A stretch of DNA of 64,000 nucleotides from Anas platyrhynchos (Eukaryota > Chordata > Aves > Anseriformes > Anatidae), in the NCBI RefSeq assembly GCF_047663525.1, contig NC_092605.1, positions 1,116,001-1,180,000 on the forward strand, in the 5' to 3' direction. Positions within the stretch are counted from its first letter, which is position 1. Every line of letters begins with the position of its first letter. The position numbers and the translations under genes are program-made. Shown here one piece after another: positions 45,501-57,500 of this stretch. The notes under the pieces are model-generated. The model did not search any database, was not told the origin of the DNA, and saw only the letters and a program-made list of their open reading frames with translations.

Positions 45501-48500
45501 GATTTTGGGAGGGCATTTCCTCAAATCCGTGCCGTATCCCTGCAGGTCGAGAGGAGCTTTCAGCCCTGAGCTTTGCTCCCTGGCACTGCCACCTGCACCA
45601 GTGCCCTGGTGCTGAGCCCATTCGGGTGCTGGTTCTTGGAGCTTCGTTTTGGGGAAGATTTGTTTATTTGGGCACTGCTGCAAAAACTGGTTTATTTATA
45701 CACACACGCACGCATACATACACAAACACTTATTGCACTTAACCCAGCAAACTGTTTAAAAAATCCTTTCCCTGCAGAAATTCTGCCAATTTCCCTCCTG
45801 CACGGGCGCTGCTCAGCCTCAGGTGGCTGGGGCCGAGCTCTGCGTGGCGGTGGCACGCCGCGGGGACGCGGCCGACCGAAGCCAAACGTGACGTGGGAAG
45901 GACGGAGCAGCCCTCCCCGGTGTTAATTAGCTCCTGTGCAATTGCCTCCTACAATTAGGGAAAACAACTCGCTACATGGCTTGTTGCTACGGGTTAATTT
46001 TCTCCTCTCAAGCTGAGCGCATTCGCTGAGCGGCTCCATGCTGCCCCGGAGGAGCCCTCCTGTGCTGTAGGAGGCTGGCCCACAGCCCCAATTAGCCCTG
46101 GAGTCCTCATTAGCCTCGTGCTCACCACGTCAGATCCCCTTGGGTCATCTCCTGTCCCTTGCATCGTGGGCTCTGAGGCTTGGCAGCTTTGCTCGGGGCT
46201 GCCCTGGGGCTCTGCGCCCTGTCCCCCAGCTGTTGCTGCGTTACGGGGGGGATTTGGGATCCCCTGTGCCAGCACTGAAGCGATGCCCTTGGTGTGCTCG
46301 GCATGGACTGGGGCAGAGCATCATCCCACGCGGGTTGCTGCTCATGGAAATTAAATTTTGAACAAGGGGAAGGCGACAGCTTGGCTGCCCCAGCCGATCC
46401 GTCCTGCACGCAGAAGAAAATGAAACCACGGTGCCCGGGAAAGGCCAGGCAGCAGGAACTCGGGATAAAAATGCCCCAGGCAGAAAATGAGCTTTATAGT
46501 GTTTGGCCAGCTTCAGATGAGGTGACAGCTGCTTAATCAGCTTATTTGACAGAAGTGTCTGTCTGCTGCCTTCCCAGCACAGGGAGCTGCTGGCAGCGGT
46601 GCGGGGCACAGCCCCGGTCCCCTGGGCACCCACAGCTGGGGATGTGTGGGCAGCTGCCCACGGGATGGGGCAGGGGTGTGGGGCTGGACCCAGGGTTGCT
46701 GCAGGGTCTGGAGGGTGCAGGGGGCATGGGGGCATCGCTGCCTTTTTCCCAGCCCAGCTGGGAGTCAGAGATTTGTTTTAGAGCTGCTGTCGGTGCTGGG
46801 AGTGAGTCGCTTTGGCAGGAGAGGGTCAGTCGCTGCTGTGACCAACGTACAAAGAGCTGTTCTTGTGTGTGATCCGATTAGTCCTTCTCTGCCTCATGGT
46901 TAAATAAGGATCTTAAAGGGAGGGAGGAGGGAAAGCCCAGCAGACTGTTTCTGGTGTGCTGTGTTCTCGTTTCTGCATTTTTGGGCAGCTGGGAAGTGAC
47001 ACCAAGCGCTCGGCCACTGGGGTGCAATTCTTCCCATGGAGCTTTAGCTACAGCTGGCACCAGCTTGCTGGGGATGATGCGCTTTTTGGGGCTGTCTTGG
47101 CTCAGCAGTTGCTTTGGATGCTGCCCTCCAGCCCCTCCTGCTTGTCCGTGGCAGACCAGGCTGGTGCTGCTGTGCTGGTCCCAGGACGGGGCTTTCACCA
47201 GCGGTCACTTCCCAGTGCGCTGCTTGGCCTGAGGGCTTGTGGGCTGCCCTCTCAGCCAGTTATGGTCATTTACACCACGTTATGGCCACTTTCACCATAT
47301 CTGATAATGTTCTGGGCTGGAGCAATTATTACATTGCAGCTCTTGTGTGAGGCTGTAGGTCCCAGCTGCTTTCCAACGAGCACGCTGTGGAGCCGCATTG
47401 CCATGCACCATCCACCTCATAGGGTTCAAAACCTGCACGTAGTCCTTCCTGGTGAAGGGAGGGTGCCTGAGAGGTCTGCCCACCCCCCTCCTGTGCCTGG
47501 GCTCTGCCCCTGGTATCAGTGGCCCCTGCTGGAGCCTGCCTGGGGAAGCTGCTCCAGGGTGGCTGTGCTCAGCGGAAGGCGGCGGTGCCCTCAGTGGGGC
47601 TGGGCGAGGGATGGATTGGGTTGTTCCTGGCTGTGTTCAAGAGTTGTCGTGTCAGATTTAGCATTGGGCTACTTCCATGTGTTGTGCATTCAGTTACCCA
47701 CAGTGGAAGTTACCCCAAGTTACCCCACTTGCCCTTCTGGGCCATTAGGGCTGCTGGTTTGGAGCAGTGCTGCCAAGACGTGGCTGTGCCAAAGGCTTCG
47801 GTGCGCAACCAGCGTGCTCGGGGTGTCGGGAGGTTTGTGTTGGGCTCCAGGGGGCTTTGCTCTGTCTCTGCCTTCGTGAGCACAGAGCTGGCCATTCAGC
47901 ATGAGCCCTGAGCTGCCCCCAGCTCCTGACACCTCTGCTAACGTCTGCTGTCCTCTCTTCCAGACGATCATGGAGCAGTTCAATCCCAGCCTCAGGAATT
48001 TCATTTCTATGGGGAAGACCTACGAAAAAGCCTTAGCAAGTAAGTGAAACCACACTGCTGATGTGTTTAGGGCTGAAACGCTGGAGGGTGTGAGCCCTGT
48101 GCAGGTCACACGTTGTTGAATCTCTAAAATTATTTAAGTTCTCTTTAAAAGTGTTGCTTGAATGTTCACACTGTCCAGAACAATACATTGGAAAAGAAGG
48201 GAAAAACCTGAAATATTGGTGGCAGCTCTCAACTGGGAATATAGGGTGCCATTGGGAGCCACTAGAGAAGTGTGGATTTAACTGAGCAAACTGAATTGAT
48301 GAAACCCAAAACCCAACTGTTTTGACTTGATGGCTTTGGATGCCCAGCTCTGCAGCAGCTCCGTGCAGAGGTAGCTTGCTCTGCCTCTGCTCGCTTCAGA
48401 AAATTGCGCTGCGTGTCTCCTGGATTTTATTTTTTAAATTGGCTTGGTGAAGATGCCTTCGAGGGAGGAGGCTGTCATAATCTTAACTCGGCAGAAAAAA

Positions 48501-51500
48501 ATATTTGTCTGATGTTCTTAAAGGGTGGTGCTGGAAACACGACCTCTGGGAAGGATCTGTGTGTTCCTGCCTCGTGCCTGGAGCCTGTCTTGTTCCCCGC
48601 AGCCAGGCTGGGCTCCTGGGTATTTCCATGGGGGTTTGGTGGATGCAGGCCCCCTTGGCATCCCTCCGAGCTGCTCTGCCTCCCTACCCAGTGGTGTTTT
48701 TGGGGCTGGGGGGGGGGGTGAAGTGGCTGTGGTGGGGGTGACGTCCTCCTGGGGCACCGCGGGCTGGCACTGCACAGCCCCTAATGATGCTAACGAAGTG
48801 GGGCTCATGCTTTGGGCGTGCTGCTGCCACTTAGTCCATGTTTGGCCTCCAAACTGGTGCAGACACTGGGGAGAAGCAGTCCTGGGGGGCAGAAATGTTC
48901 TGAAATGTTCCACTGGTGCATGGTGTACCCACTTGGCTGGCACAGCTGCTTCCAGCGTGCCGGGTTTGTCACAGTTTGGAGCTGGGCGCACGGTTACCGC
49001 AGTGCTGTGTGGGGACCCGGTGTGATCATCCAGCTTCTGTTTTTCTCACGTCCCTGCTCTGGGTGAGGCCAAGATCTTCCCGCAATCTTTAAAGCTGTCT
49101 CTGGTCATCCTTTATTTGGGATCCTGGAGCTTGTGGGGGCACCTGAAGGAAGCGCATTAATCACCGAACGATGCTGGATGCGCTTCGGTGGTGCACGATC
49201 CGGTGGCGTTGAGCTGTGGAGCTGTACAACATGTTCCCGTGATTAGAGGAAACCCCCTGCTTATCTGATTAAAGTGAAGTGTGTAGCTGGAATGTCAACA
49301 AACAAGACCGAACTCCTAATGAATGTCTGTGATAGTCAATTATTCCACGGTGCTGCTTCTGAGCAGCGCTGAGCAGGCTGCTGGTTACGCAGGAATGAAA
49401 ACCACCGAGGTCTTGCACGTACCTTTTTTCTCCTAAATAGCTCTGTAATCTTGCTGCGCTAGCTTTCCTCCTCGGTGTGTTCTTTCTGCGCTAATTTTGC
49501 CTGTTTGTTGTCTCACCCCTCCCCGTGGGGTTAAGCCCTTTGAAGTAAGAGCTTTTTTGTTTTAGTGTTTAGCGCCTATTCAGTGCCGTGGAAGTTGTAA
49601 TAGCCATGAAAGAGGCCATAACCTGCCTTTTTTTTGATGCTCTTAGGTATGACATACGCAGCAAAAGGATACTTCGATGCTCTGGTTAAGATGGGAGAGC
49701 TGGCCAGCGAAAGCCAAGGATCCAAGGAGCTGGGTAAGTCGCCTGCTCACGGCTGGATGGAGTCAGTCCAGGGCAGGCTGAAAGCAGGGGATGGGACCAG
49801 CTCCGTGCTGGTGGGGAGAAGGAGCTGGGTGTGGGGCTGATCCTCCTGATATAAACGCTGGTTGTGCCTCCCTTCACTGTTAATGTAGCTTAAAAAAATC
49901 CTGCTAATCTTAGTCTCTGGGTTCTGAGATGTCAGCTGCTCGTGGTGCTGGCGGAGGGGAAGTGTTTGCACAGAGCTGCTTCGCTGGTGCTTTTGTCTTG
50001 GCTCAGAGCAGCCCCAGCTCCCCGGGAAGCCGTGGCAGTGCTGGGCACCTCCGTGGGCTTCGGTCCTGAGAAAGAGCAGGAGGTGGGGATGCCTGGGGAC
50101 ATTACCCAGGTTGGGTGTGCTGCAGCAGGGCTCCTGGCAGCATCGCAGCGTGTGGGAGCTGCGCTCGTACCCAGCACCCTGCTGAGCTCAGCGGAGCCAC
50201 TGCAGGGGCTGCTCGTGCCCTGCCTGCTGTGTCCCGGCACGGTGCCACTGGTGACCTGCTTGGGCTCATGTCCGAGCTGTGACATGCTGAGTCCCGCTGC
50301 TCTGTGCCCATTTTCCCCTTCTTTGGCGAGCTGCTGTTCCTGGGGCTCTGCAGCTCATGGTCCCCCCAGGGATGCCGTGCTCGGTGCTCCAAGCACCCTG
50401 TGCAGCCCCAGCTGCGCTCCCGCCTGCCGCCTCGCTGGCCAGATGCTGCACAAGTTGTGCTCTTTGCTGCCATCCGAGGCAGTGGATTTTCAAGGAGGTG
50501 GCTGTGAAGGCTCCCGGGGTGCTGAGCAGCCCCCAGCGGGGCTGGCCCTGGGCTCGTGGTGCTGTGCGGTGCCGGAGCCACGGCCGGATCCAGCTCCGGC
50601 TCTGCTGCACGCAGCTCGTTGGCGTAGTCTGGGTTTTTATGGAGAGGCACGAGGTGTCTATGGAAACCGGCTTTATCGCTCGGATTAAAGCTGCCTCTAG
50701 CAATCTGTTTCTGTTTAATAAATAAAGCGAGAGCCCTGCCGGCGATGCGTGCAGCAGGCGAGGCTGAAGGCTGCGCAGACGTCGTTCGAGGGCTTCCTCT
50801 GCTGCTCGCGAGGCTTTCACTGCCTCTTTGGGGCCGCAAGCCACGGTGGCTTTGTCATCCTGGAAGTGAAAGCCTGGGGAAGGTTCCCCAGAGCGGTTCA
50901 GCTGCGTGGGCAGGAGCTGGTGCCACAAACCCGGCTTCCCCTTTGGAGCAGCTGCAGGCTTCGCTCGCCCTGGCGTGGCTTCTGGTGGCCCTGCTTCCCA
51001 GGGGAAAGCAGCCTGAAAGCTGGCTTTGCGAGGGCTCTCCTGGTGTGCACGGGATATTTTGGGGTTGGTTTCAAATGCTCGTAGGTGACTGCTTCCCATC
51101 CGTGGTGTGCACTTTGGGGGCTCGGCGGTGGAAGGGGATTTCTGGCAGCCCCTGTTAGCCCCGACCCACACCCAGCGGCTGCTCCTCAGCCCTCCTGCTG
51201 CGGTGATCTTGCTGGTTATTTATTGTGGCAGCTGCTCCACACGCAGAAGAAAGCGGAGATAACATTTCTGGCTGTGGTTCCCCGGAGCTGATAAGAGGCA
51301 GGGACGCCACCCCGTCCCAATGGGGATGTGCAAACGGGCTGAGGAATGCTTCAGCCTGGGCTGTGCCAGCCGAAGGTAAGGCAGTGCCTGGGAACACCTT
51401 GAGCTTATCAGCCCTCTGCTGATAGTGCTGGAAGCCAGCCCTGGGCTCTGGGTGGTTTCATGCCTTACCAAAGGCTGTAGCAAATGGGGCTGTTTGTAAT

Positions 51501-54500
51501 GACATTCGTGGGCCTGAGCTGGTCCCGTTGGGGGTGGGTTCCTCCCCAAAGGGCGGCACAGGGGATGCTGCGCCAAGAGGAGGATCCGGGATTTGTTTCC
51601 TCCTTAACACTTCTCTGAGCATGGGTATTTTTCTGGGGCCATTTCTGGGACAAAGCATCAATAGAAAGTAAAACTACAGCAGATCTTCTCTGAAAGGAGA
51701 TGAAAACCCTGCATCTGTCCCAGATCCTGATGCTCTGCACCCTCCCGGAGCAGGGTTGGGGCTGACCCTGCTGTGGCCCCTCCAGCCCAGCTCAACACCA
51801 CAGCAGCACGAGTGGCTCTGAGGAGCTTGTTCTTTAATCTGGGTGCTGGAAAGCCACCGGTTGGTGGTCCCTTCCTCTGCAAACATGCTGGGTATCCAGA
51901 ACAGGACAGCTCGCTGGCTGGTTCTGCTTGGCATTTGCTTTATTTAATAAAAAATATAAAGATGCTGCACGCTTACCTTGATGCCCCCCCCGGTGTCTGC
52001 CAGACCGCTGCCTCCAGCCCGGCTCTGTGCTCAGCGCTTCACATGTTTCACAAATTCCCCACCAGATTTTCGGAGCAGCGTGGAGACGGGATAATCTCAC
52101 GCAGTAACGGGAAACCGAGCAATCATGAAGCACTTGAGTTGTAATCCGCTCTGCGCCCTGGGTTTTTTTGGGTGCAGGCACCCGGTGGGGCTGTCGTGCT
52201 GCCAGCCCCACTGCCTGATCCGTGGAAACTTGCTCTAGGAAGCTCCTAAGGAGCCTGAGTCTGCCCCCAAAGTGCTCGGGTACCTTTGGCCCTTGTGCTG
52301 CTGCTGCCAGCAGAAATGCAGCGCTGAAATCACCTGGATGCTGCTCAAAGCGCTTCTTCCAGGGGCTGAGCAGCACCTGCAGAGAGCTCCTTGGGCTGGG
52401 GGAAGGTTTCGTTTTGGGGCTGCTTTTTCTCCAAGGTCCCCTTGGAGCAGAGGCTGAGTGAAGCCCGGCGCCACGACAGGGGAAGGAATGCAGTAATTAG
52501 TTTTCCATTGTTCAGCTGCAGCGAGCCTCCCCGAGATAATGGGCCTTTTGATGCCCGGTTTGCCCGATAAAATCGTATCCCGTGGCACCTCTGAGCTCCA
52601 GTCTGCTGCCGAGCTGCCCGGTGCCAGTGCAGGAGGACACCGGGCTCCGAGAGTGGTGCATGGCGCACGGACCGGGGGTGCTGGACCTGCACCCCGCAGG
52701 GTGCCCCAGGAGGGGCTCTGTGGCTGGTCCCAGTGGGGACAGCCCAGGGGTGCTACTGGTGGGGACGGGAAGAGCCTGGTGGGACACCCCGGGCTGCCCA
52801 AGCACGTCCCAGCTCCTGGCCTGGCTCTCGGTGGCCTTGGCGCGGTGCGGAGGCTTTGTGCTGCGCTCGATGCTCTGGGGAGGTTTATTAATCTGTTAAT
52901 TGGATTTGCAGCTGTTTCGGGCAGGAGCTTCCTGCAGCAGATATAGATCCCAAAGAGCCAAAGGTCATGGTAGCAGCAAAGTGTTTAATACGTGAGCTGG
53001 GGGGGCCGTGAGGTGCTGGAGCAGCCTGGTGGTGGCCGTGGTGCTTGGTGCCTGCTCGTACCCGTGAGAGCAGAGCCTGGGAAACCAGCACGGCTCTCAG
53101 GACATCTCCCCCCACGATCAGCAGCTTGTGGTGTCCCTGCAAAGTGTCCCTGGGTGGGGGAGCAGTGGGAATCCCGTGGCATCACCCTTCTGAGGTTGGA
53201 CTTAACGATGCGCTTCAGCAGGTAACGATCTGGCACTGCCAGAAGGGGTGGGTGCTCTGGAGCCGGGTGCTCCCCCCTGCAGCTCTGTCAAAGGCCTCAT
53301 TTGCCAGAGGAATTGTTCCTGAAATTCAGGACTCTGCCTCCGAGGTTGTTCTTAGCCAGAAACTTCCCAGCACGGGGGGCACGATGGCCCCAAGCAGTGA
53401 GCGTGGTCCCCTCACCTCTGTCCTGTGAGCGCCGGGCACCCTGCGCTGAGCATCACTGAGCTGCTTGAGGACACCCTGGTGAGATCCAGGTAATTCGTGG
53501 AGTGGGGTCTGTAAGAAAGGAGCTTGTTAAATCCAAGGTGTGGGAATAAAACAACGCCTTTAAAAGCTGCCTGCCCCAGGGGGGACTGTTCTGTCTGCGT
53601 TGCCTTTTCGCTGCCTGAAACCTTCCCTGTCGGAGCAGCCTCCCTCCCCGGGTTGCTCTCACCACCTGTGCCTGGGGAAGCGATGGAGGCTGCTGGGTGA
53701 GCAGCTGCCAAGAACTGTGTCTGGCTGCAGCTGCTGGCTCTTCGCAGCCTGTGTTTAGTGCTGGGATTTCAGCTGTGGCAGTGACATCTCCTGGGGGTGC
53801 CACCTGCCTGCGCCCCCGGTGCCCAGCCCCATGGGGACAAGGCTCCCCTGGTGCTGTGGTGGGGTCCATGAGCCATGTCCAGGGGCTGGCTTCTGCCATC
53901 CAGCAGCAGCAGAGCTGTGAGATCGTGGGTTTTAGGCAGGGGTGCAACCTCCTTTTAGGCAGGGGTGCGTCCTCCTCCATCTGGAGATGGGGATGTGAGG
54001 GGGAGCAGCGCATCGGTGGCTCCACTGCTTGCCCAGACCTGGGTCCTGGAGGCACTGGGTGCCCATCGGGGCACCTCTGTGCCCCTCTGTGCCCATGAAT
54101 TAACCCCAGGCCAGAGGCACAGCAATGGCTCAGCCAGTGAGGGTCTGCTGCTGGAAACGTGCCCTGCACCTCTCTTGAGTCAGGGTGTCTGGGGAAGCCT
54201 TCGCTTCTTTCTTTACCTCATCTCAAAAAAAAAAAAAAAGTCTTAAGCTTTGCCAAGATGGGTTGAAACACAGGCTGGAAACAGAACTGATCATTATAAT
54301 GCTGATGAGTTGCTAATATAACAGCAACAAATCCTGGGTGATCCTTTCGGGCTGCGATAAATAAATGAAACCTTTTTGAAGAGGAAATAGATGAATCAGT
54401 GAGGAGAAGCTGATTGTTTTCCCATACTTGTATCCTTCCCACTGTACATGCACAAATCTTCCTCCACGTTGCCTTGCCATTTAATGTCAGAGCTGATAAA

Positions 54501-57500
54501 GTCAGGTTCTGGAGCCTTCTTGGCTGAATCAGGAGTTCAGAAGTGCTTTTCTCAGTGGCTTAAGGGCTTGTCTGTGGCTTGTGCAGCATCTCATGAGCTT
54601 GGATCAAGACGCGTTAATATCAGAGGAGAAATAAGATCGTGGAAGCTTTCAGTAGCACGCTTCTGTTGTAAATCTGCTTGGATGGGACCTTCAGCAGATC
54701 TCGGCGAGCAGCTGGAGCTGCTGCCAGGCTGTGCGTTTTGAGGACGGGTTGGGAAGCATCCGCACGACAGCTCGGGTGCCAAACTCTGGCTGTGGGAGCC
54801 CAGGGCTCCAGCCTGGCTCGCTGCTGGTCCCAGCAGTAACTGGTGGTGGTGGGAAATGCTCCGTTCCGAACAGGCACAGGCTGACACCTCCCCTTAAATA
54901 ACTGCTGGAGCCCTGTCCACGGCACACCTTTGGCTCTATGGCTCAGGAGGCAGCGCTCAGACGAGTTGCCCTGTTAACTCCTTCACCTTTTCCCACTTAA
55001 CAAACTAATTCTCCTCTCTGCCTGCTTGGCTGCTTCCATCCCAATGCTGTTGCTTTGCCTGGTCCCCCTTAAAGCAGGGAGGAAAGAGCTGGGGATGGCT
55101 GAGCCCCGGGACCCCTTGGTTTTGCCTCCCTTTTTGCTCCGTTTGGGAGCAAACTGAGCATCCCTGCTGGGTGCTGCCGGGGCAGCTGTGCATCGTTTGG
55201 TGCTTTTTTTGGAAATGGCCTGCATGGAGCTCGAAGAAAAAGGTGCTGGGTAGGCTCAGGGCTGAGGAACAAGATGCTGCCAGCCGGCTCCTGCTGCTCT
55301 GCCTTCTGGCCGGGCAGCTGGCTCCTGCAGGGCTTGCGGTGCCCGATTGCAATCTGAGGGATGTGGAACAACCTGTTCGGCTGTTCCTCGCTGGGTGTGG
55401 TGGGGAAGGGCCCACAATAGCCCCTATAGTTCTCCGAGAATGATACTGTGAGTCAGACAGACGTAAATAGCAGCTCCCTTTGCCTCCTCAGCCTTCTCGC
55501 CCCTGTGCGTGCGCTGCCGCCGCCGCCGTGGCTGTCCCTGCAGGGAGCTGTGCCCAGCCTGGCACGGGCGAAGCCCTCACCACTGCCCTCCTGCCACCCT
55601 GCTGGGACTTTGCCTGTGACCTCGGGTGAAGCACTTACTTTGGGTTTCTTGCCCCGTAGGATGTGTGTTTTGGCACAGAGCTCACCCGGTGCTCGCGCTC
55701 TTTGCAGCGTGACCCACACCATTTCCCTGTCTGTGGCCTGCTGCACGGCTGTAATTACGGTGTTTAAGCTGCAGACAGCCTTTGTGCATGGTGCTGGCAG
55801 CTCGTGGCGTGGGAGGGAGCTCCCAGCACGGCCCCGTGCTGGGGTGTGCCACGTGGAGCCCCCGGGTGCCGCCGGCCCCGCCGCGAGCGCCTTGCACCGT
55901 GCACCGCTGGTGCAGTGCTGCAGATCCTATTCTGAGCCAGGGCTTGAAATATTCAGGCTTCCCGGCCGCGGTGGTGTCTCTTAGTCACAGTTTAACTTCT
56001 TCCCTGCTGCCAAGCCGCGTTAGTCCAAGCGGTGTCAGGGCAAGGTGTCTGTTTGTGCCTCGCAAGGGCCGTACCCTTCCTGCAGCGGTGAGGCAGCTCG
56101 TGGTGCGGAGGTGCTGCGTGAGACTTTGCACAGCACCAAAGATAGCTTCAATCCTGCTGCCCTGCGTGGGCTCCCGGCTACAGAACCTGCCATGGGAAAC
56201 CTGGGGCTGGGTTTCTTCGGGACTGGCTGCCCTGGCTCCTCCTGGGGAGGAACCTCAGAGGAAGCCCTTCTGACTCGACGCCGGGCAGGCATCCAGCAGC
56301 CTTCCTGCACCGGAGCCTGGGTGCTTGGAGCTCGCATGGAGCTGCTGCAGGCACTGGGCAGGTCCCGCTGCACCTCCAGCAAACTGGGACGGGAGCAGGG
56401 CTGCGGGCTGGGGGCTGGATCCGTGCCACTGCCTGTTCCCCACGGGGACGTGCCGGTGGGGTGCTGGCTGCTGCCCTCGGTGTCATGCTCAGCACCGTGT
56501 GTGCTCCTTCCCTGCATCCCCACAGCCCTCGAGGCTTCCTGATGCCTGAGCTGGGAAAACAGCAGCACTGACCCCAGTGCTTGGGAGCACGCTGGGGTGG
56601 ACCTGGGGCAGCTCAAAGTGGGACACGCTGTGCTGGTGCAGCTGGGAACGGCTCTGCCCCTGCCCGGTTTGATGTGGGGTGGGTTTCAGCCTGGGCTGAA
56701 ACTCCCCGCACTCTCACTGCGATAACAGCCAAAGGGGATGGTGGAGGAGAGAAAGTATCAGCAGAGATGGTTATCTGTGTCCTGGGAGGCGTCCCAGCCA
56801 CCTCCCCTGCTGCTGGGAGCCGGCTGCTTTTCCCCAGGCAGGGGAGCGCAGGGGGCAGAGCCGCACGGTGCTGGTGCTGCTGCACCCCACTGCTGGGTCT
56901 GGTGGCACATGGGGTATTTCTGAGCACCCCGTGCCCTGCTCTGGGATTGTTCCTTGCACTGCACCGGTGGCCAGAGCTCTCCTCCAGCCCTCAGCTGGCC
57001 CTTTCTGCTGCCCAATGTGGTCAGCTGGGGCTCCGCTTTGGTCAGATGGGAAGGGAAAAGGAGAGGGGATGGCACAAGCTTTGGAAATAAAGCCACCGAT
57101 GCGCTGATACCCTCCTGGAAAAGGACCCTCGACCCAGCCCCCCTCCTTACGTCATTCTTCTTGCTCCCCTTGCAGTGGGAATTTGTGCACTTCCCATGAT
57201 TGAGCGGCCGCAGCCCAACCGGAGAGCAATTTCCTGGAGGTCTCTGTAGTGGTGACCTTTTGCCCAGGCCTTCCCATTCATGCGTGGAGCTATTCATCGC
57301 AGATGTGCGTAATTGCCAGAGCCCTGCCAGCTCCGCCTCGGCGCTGTGGGCTGCTTTGCTTTGTTCAGCACCTTCCAAAGAGGCCGTAAAAGTTAACTGC
57401 CTGCCCGCTGCTGCGCCCATCTCGGGGCTCAGCTCCCCGGCGTGGGAGCGCAGCGGGATGGTGTCACCTTGCTCTGTGCATCGCTGCTCCCCGCGGGGCC

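Larger units (their letters stand above)
39591..47963 (+). other. BAIAP2: BAIAP2 intron 1 (8.4 kb)
   Basis: It opens with a long pyrimidine tract (39615-39680) and a purine tract (about 39709-39768). Lower-GC blocks that may be conserved elements lie at about 42400-42690, 45890-46010 and 46480-46570. No coding exon or RNA gene recognised. The acceptor is TCCTCTCTTCCAG. Confidence 0.85.

Noticed and set aside
53190..53225. GGTTGGACTTAACGATG as a second CR1 3' end
   Set aside because: Only a short resemblance to the CR1 TTGGACTTGATGATC region; flanks do not continue the match.
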